Positions 5,130-6,609 of a DNA stretch of 6,609 bases are shown in pieces. The notes under the pieces were generated by a model. It worked only from the letters and a program-made list of their open reading frames with translations, had not been told where the DNA came from and ran no database searches. The stretch's first letter is position 1. Each line of letters opens with the position of its first letter. Source of the DNA: Oscillospiraceae bacterium (lineage in GTDB: Bacteria > Bacillota > Clostridia > Oscillospirales > Ruminococcaceae); assembly GCA_017394565.1 (NCBI GenBank), contig JAFPXW010000214.1:1-6609 (forward strand), given 5' to 3'. The translations under genes and the position numbers were made by a program.

Positions 5130-6488
5130 ATGCACCGATCATCCAGATCATCCAGATCATTCAAGCATTCTCCGGACTTGTCCGCATTCCTGCGCGGCTC
5201 GCTGCTGCTGACGCTCTCCGGCGTGGCCGCAAAGCTCTGCGGTGCGCTGTTCCGGCTGCCGCTGACGGCACTGCTGGGCGGCACGGGGATGGGGTATTAT
5301 TCCACGGCGTATGGGCTGTTTCTGCCGCTGTACGCGGTGCTGGTGACGGGACTTTCGACGGCGGTGGCACGACCGGTCGCCGGATGTGCAGGACGCGGTG
5401 ACCTGGCCGGTGCGGTAAAGATCCGCCGGACGGCACGGTGGTTATTTCTCGTGACGGGACTGCTCGGGACGGCGGCGGCTCTCATGGGTGCCAGGGGCTT
5501 CACGGTCGCATCGACGGGTTCTGCGGACGCCTGCCCTGCGGTGCTGATGATCGCGCCGGCGATTTTGCTTTGCAGCCTGACGGCGGTGGAGCGCGGCTAT
5601 TACGAGGGGCTCTGCGATATGCGCCCGACAGCAGTTTCGCAAGCCGTGGAAGCCGTCTGCAAGCTCGTGCTGGGGCTCTGGCTGTGCCAGCGGTTTCTGC
5701 GCGAACCTCCGGCAGTTCTGGCGCGGTGTCCGCGTGATGTCTGCGGTGCGTGCGGCGCGGTGCTGGGCGTGACGCTCTCCTCACTTGGCGGCTGGCTGTG
5801 CGTGCTGCCGTTCGGGTGGCGGAGGGGCAGAATTTCCACAAGCTCTCCCCTTTCCACCAGAGATGTCCTGCGCGAATTATACGCGGTACTCATCCCGGTA
5901 TCGCTCGGTGCGCTGGTGACGAACCTGACCTCGCTCCTCGACCTCGTGACGGTCATGCGGATGCTCCCGAAGGGCGAAGATCCGGCGTTTGTGTACGGTT
6001 CGTTCATGGGGATGGCGGTCGCGGTATTCAGTCTGGTGCCGTCGCTGACGAATCTCCTGGCGAAGGGCGTTCTTCCCTGTGCGGCGCAGGCGTGGGCGAA
6101 GGGCGACCGCGCCCAGACCGCGGCACTTGCCGCCAATGCGCTGTCGCTGACGGGACTGGTGAGCCTTCCGGCCGGGTGCGGCATCTTCGTGCTGGCAAGA
6201 GGATGTCTGGAATTTCTCTTTGCCGGACGGGACGCGGAGATCGCGGCGTCTTATCAGAGTCTGCAAGCCCTTGCGCCGGCGGTGATCTGCCTGTGCCTGA
6301 CGTATCCGGCATTCAGCCTCCTGCAAGCCATCGGAAAGGCGCAGCTTCCGGTGTATCTGATGCTTCCGGCGCTCGCGGTCAAGCTTGCCGGCAATCTCCT
6401 GCTCGTCCCCAAATACACAGCCCCCCCAGCGCCTGCCGCGCACAAAAACGCGATCCTCTGCGGAAAACTCCCGATCATCCGTCCGTAG
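5130..6488 (+). CDS. SpoVB/MurJ-type lipid-linked oligosaccharide flippase, 3' end disrupted
   Basis: This integral membrane protein of the MOP (MATE-like) superfamily has multiple hydrophobic helices. LSAFLRGSLLLTLSGVAAKL and RLPLTALLGGTGMGYYSTAY (residues 18-61) match the N-terminal family signature. RGYYEGLCDMRPTAVSQAVE (155-174) matches the SpoVB-type motif, and PVSLGALVTNLTSLLDLVTV (256-275) starts the second half. Relatives flip lipid-linked cell-wall or spore-cortex precursors across the membrane. The frame is open 68 codons further upstream, but that part is not family-like, and AGAAGG sits seven bases before this ATG. Homology runs to LLLVPKY (about residue 429); the last 23 residues (TAPPAPAAHKN... 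to the stop) are not membrane-like. SpoVB proteins are usually about 520 residues and this one is 452, lacking the final helices, which appear on the opposite strand just downstream. The protein as read is probably defective in this orientation. Confidence 0.85.
   Translation: MHRSSRSSRSFKHSPDLSAFLRGSLLLTLSGVAAKLCGALFRLPLTALLGGTGMGYYSTAYGLFLPLYAVLVTGLSTAVARPVAGCAGRGDLAGAVKIRRTARWLFLVTGLLGTAAALMGARGFTVASTGSADACPAVLMIAPAILLCSLTAVERGYYEGLCDMRPTAVSQAVEAVCKLVLGLWLCQRFLREPPAVLARCPRDVCGACGAVLGVTLSSLGGWLCVLPFGWRRGRISTSSPLSTRDVLRELYAVLIPVSLGALVTNLTSLLDLVTVMRMLPKGEDPAFVYGSFMGMAVAVFSLVPSLTNLLAKGVLPCAAQAWAKGDRAQTAALAANALSLTGLVSLPAGCGIFVLARGCLEFLFAGRDAEIAASYQSLQALAPAVICLCLTYPAFSLLQAIGKAQLPVYLMLPALAVKLAGNLLLVPKYTAPPAPAAHKNAILCGKLPIIRP
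5137..5163 (+). repeat. In-frame 9-base tandem repeat, three units
   Basis: GATCATCCA (5137-5145), GATCATCCA (5146-5154) and GATCATTCA (5155-5163) encode RSSRSSRSF at the cytosolic N-terminus of the flippase. Copy-number change by replication slippage would keep the frame and only lengthen or shorten a basic, serine-rich tail. Confidence 0.8.
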
Positions 6489-6608
6489 ACCACCCATGCC
6501 GCGGATGCGCAGGCGAGGGCGGAGAAGCTTTGCGGCAGGAGGAAACGGCGTAGTTGCAGTGGCTCACCAAGCGCACGTCGGAGCGCGATCAGGGCACCGG
6601 TCAGGATC
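6410..6608 (-). pseudogene. Inverted C-terminal fragment of the flippase
   Basis: The minus strand is open from the right edge and encodes a hydrophobic, family-like segment: ILTGALIALRRALGEPLQLR, then FLLPQSFSALACASAAWVVY, then GRMIGSFPQRIAFLCAAGAG and GAVYLG. By eye this matches the last helices of SpoVB/polysaccharide-flippase proteins (a helix, an LRR-LG basic link, a helix ending in W-VY, a short loop, then a helix ending in VYL). Past about 6410 the frame runs into the antisense of the forward gene and loses similarity. The forward gene loses similarity at the same point, so the two parts look like one gene whose 3' end is turned around. The junction (6405-6420) is shared by both readings: VPKY forward, AVYLG reverse. 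A run of seven C (6421-6427) lies next to it. The fragment has no start of its own; the true 5' side of the segment should lie right of the window. Confidence 0.6.
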
Positions 6609-6609
6609 A

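Noticed and set aside
6417..6553. Simple frameshift at the run of C as the reason for the odd flippase C-terminus
   Set aside because: A shifted + frame continues to 6553 but gives a polar, Pro/Arg/Cys-rich sequence without membrane helices. Only the minus strand gives family-like helices, so inversion explains the data better.

Overview
The window looks like a chromosomal piece of a Gram-positive anaerobe of the class Clostridia, most likely a moderately high-GC member of the Ruminococcaceae/Oscillospirales. This is inferred from AGGAGG-type ribosome binding sites, tight co-directional gene packing, the conserved Firmicutes cluster mazG - HU gene - rqcP (yabO), and a SpoVB/MurJ-type flippase. 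No ribosomal RNA or species marker is present, so the placement is tentative.

Layout from left to right. Positions 1-90 are the 3' end of gap (glyceraldehyde-3-phosphate dehydrogenase) on the + strand. Two terminator-like hairpins follow (182-218 and 235-268), where gap converges with a long minus-strand gene row. Read in its own direction (right to left), that row is: a PLP-dependent aminotransferase (4897-3704) with a strong sigma-A-type promoter (4996-4968); a 366-base non-coding gap (3703-3338); an unrecognised 181-residue protein (3337-2792); trpS (2799-1786, overlapping the previous gene by 8 bases); mazG (1776-952); an HU-family DNA-binding protein gene (871-587); a perfect 11-bp terminator hairpin (568-543); and rqcP (509-267). 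A flippase gene starts divergently from the aminotransferase at 5130 on the + strand and runs to the right edge.

The row from the 181-residue protein through HU reads as an operon of housekeeping functions: tRNA-Trp charging, NTP pool sanitation and nucleoid structure. rqcP, which acts in ribosome quality control, is probably fed by read-through of the HU terminator.

Two places stand out. First, the flippase reading frame is family-like up to about residue 429 (near 6416) and then ends in an unrelated 23-residue tail. The opposite strand from 6608 down to about 6410 encodes what looks like the missing hydrophobic C-terminal segment of the same protein. The 3' part of the gene therefore appears inverted in place, either as a real intragenic DNA inversion or as an assembly/amplification chimera near the edge of the window. 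Second, the 366-base gap holds a roughly 300-bp non-coding element bounded by inverted arrays of a 7-base repeat (AGTKCGT). It contains a long composite stem, as expected of a MITE-like or structured interspersed repeat.
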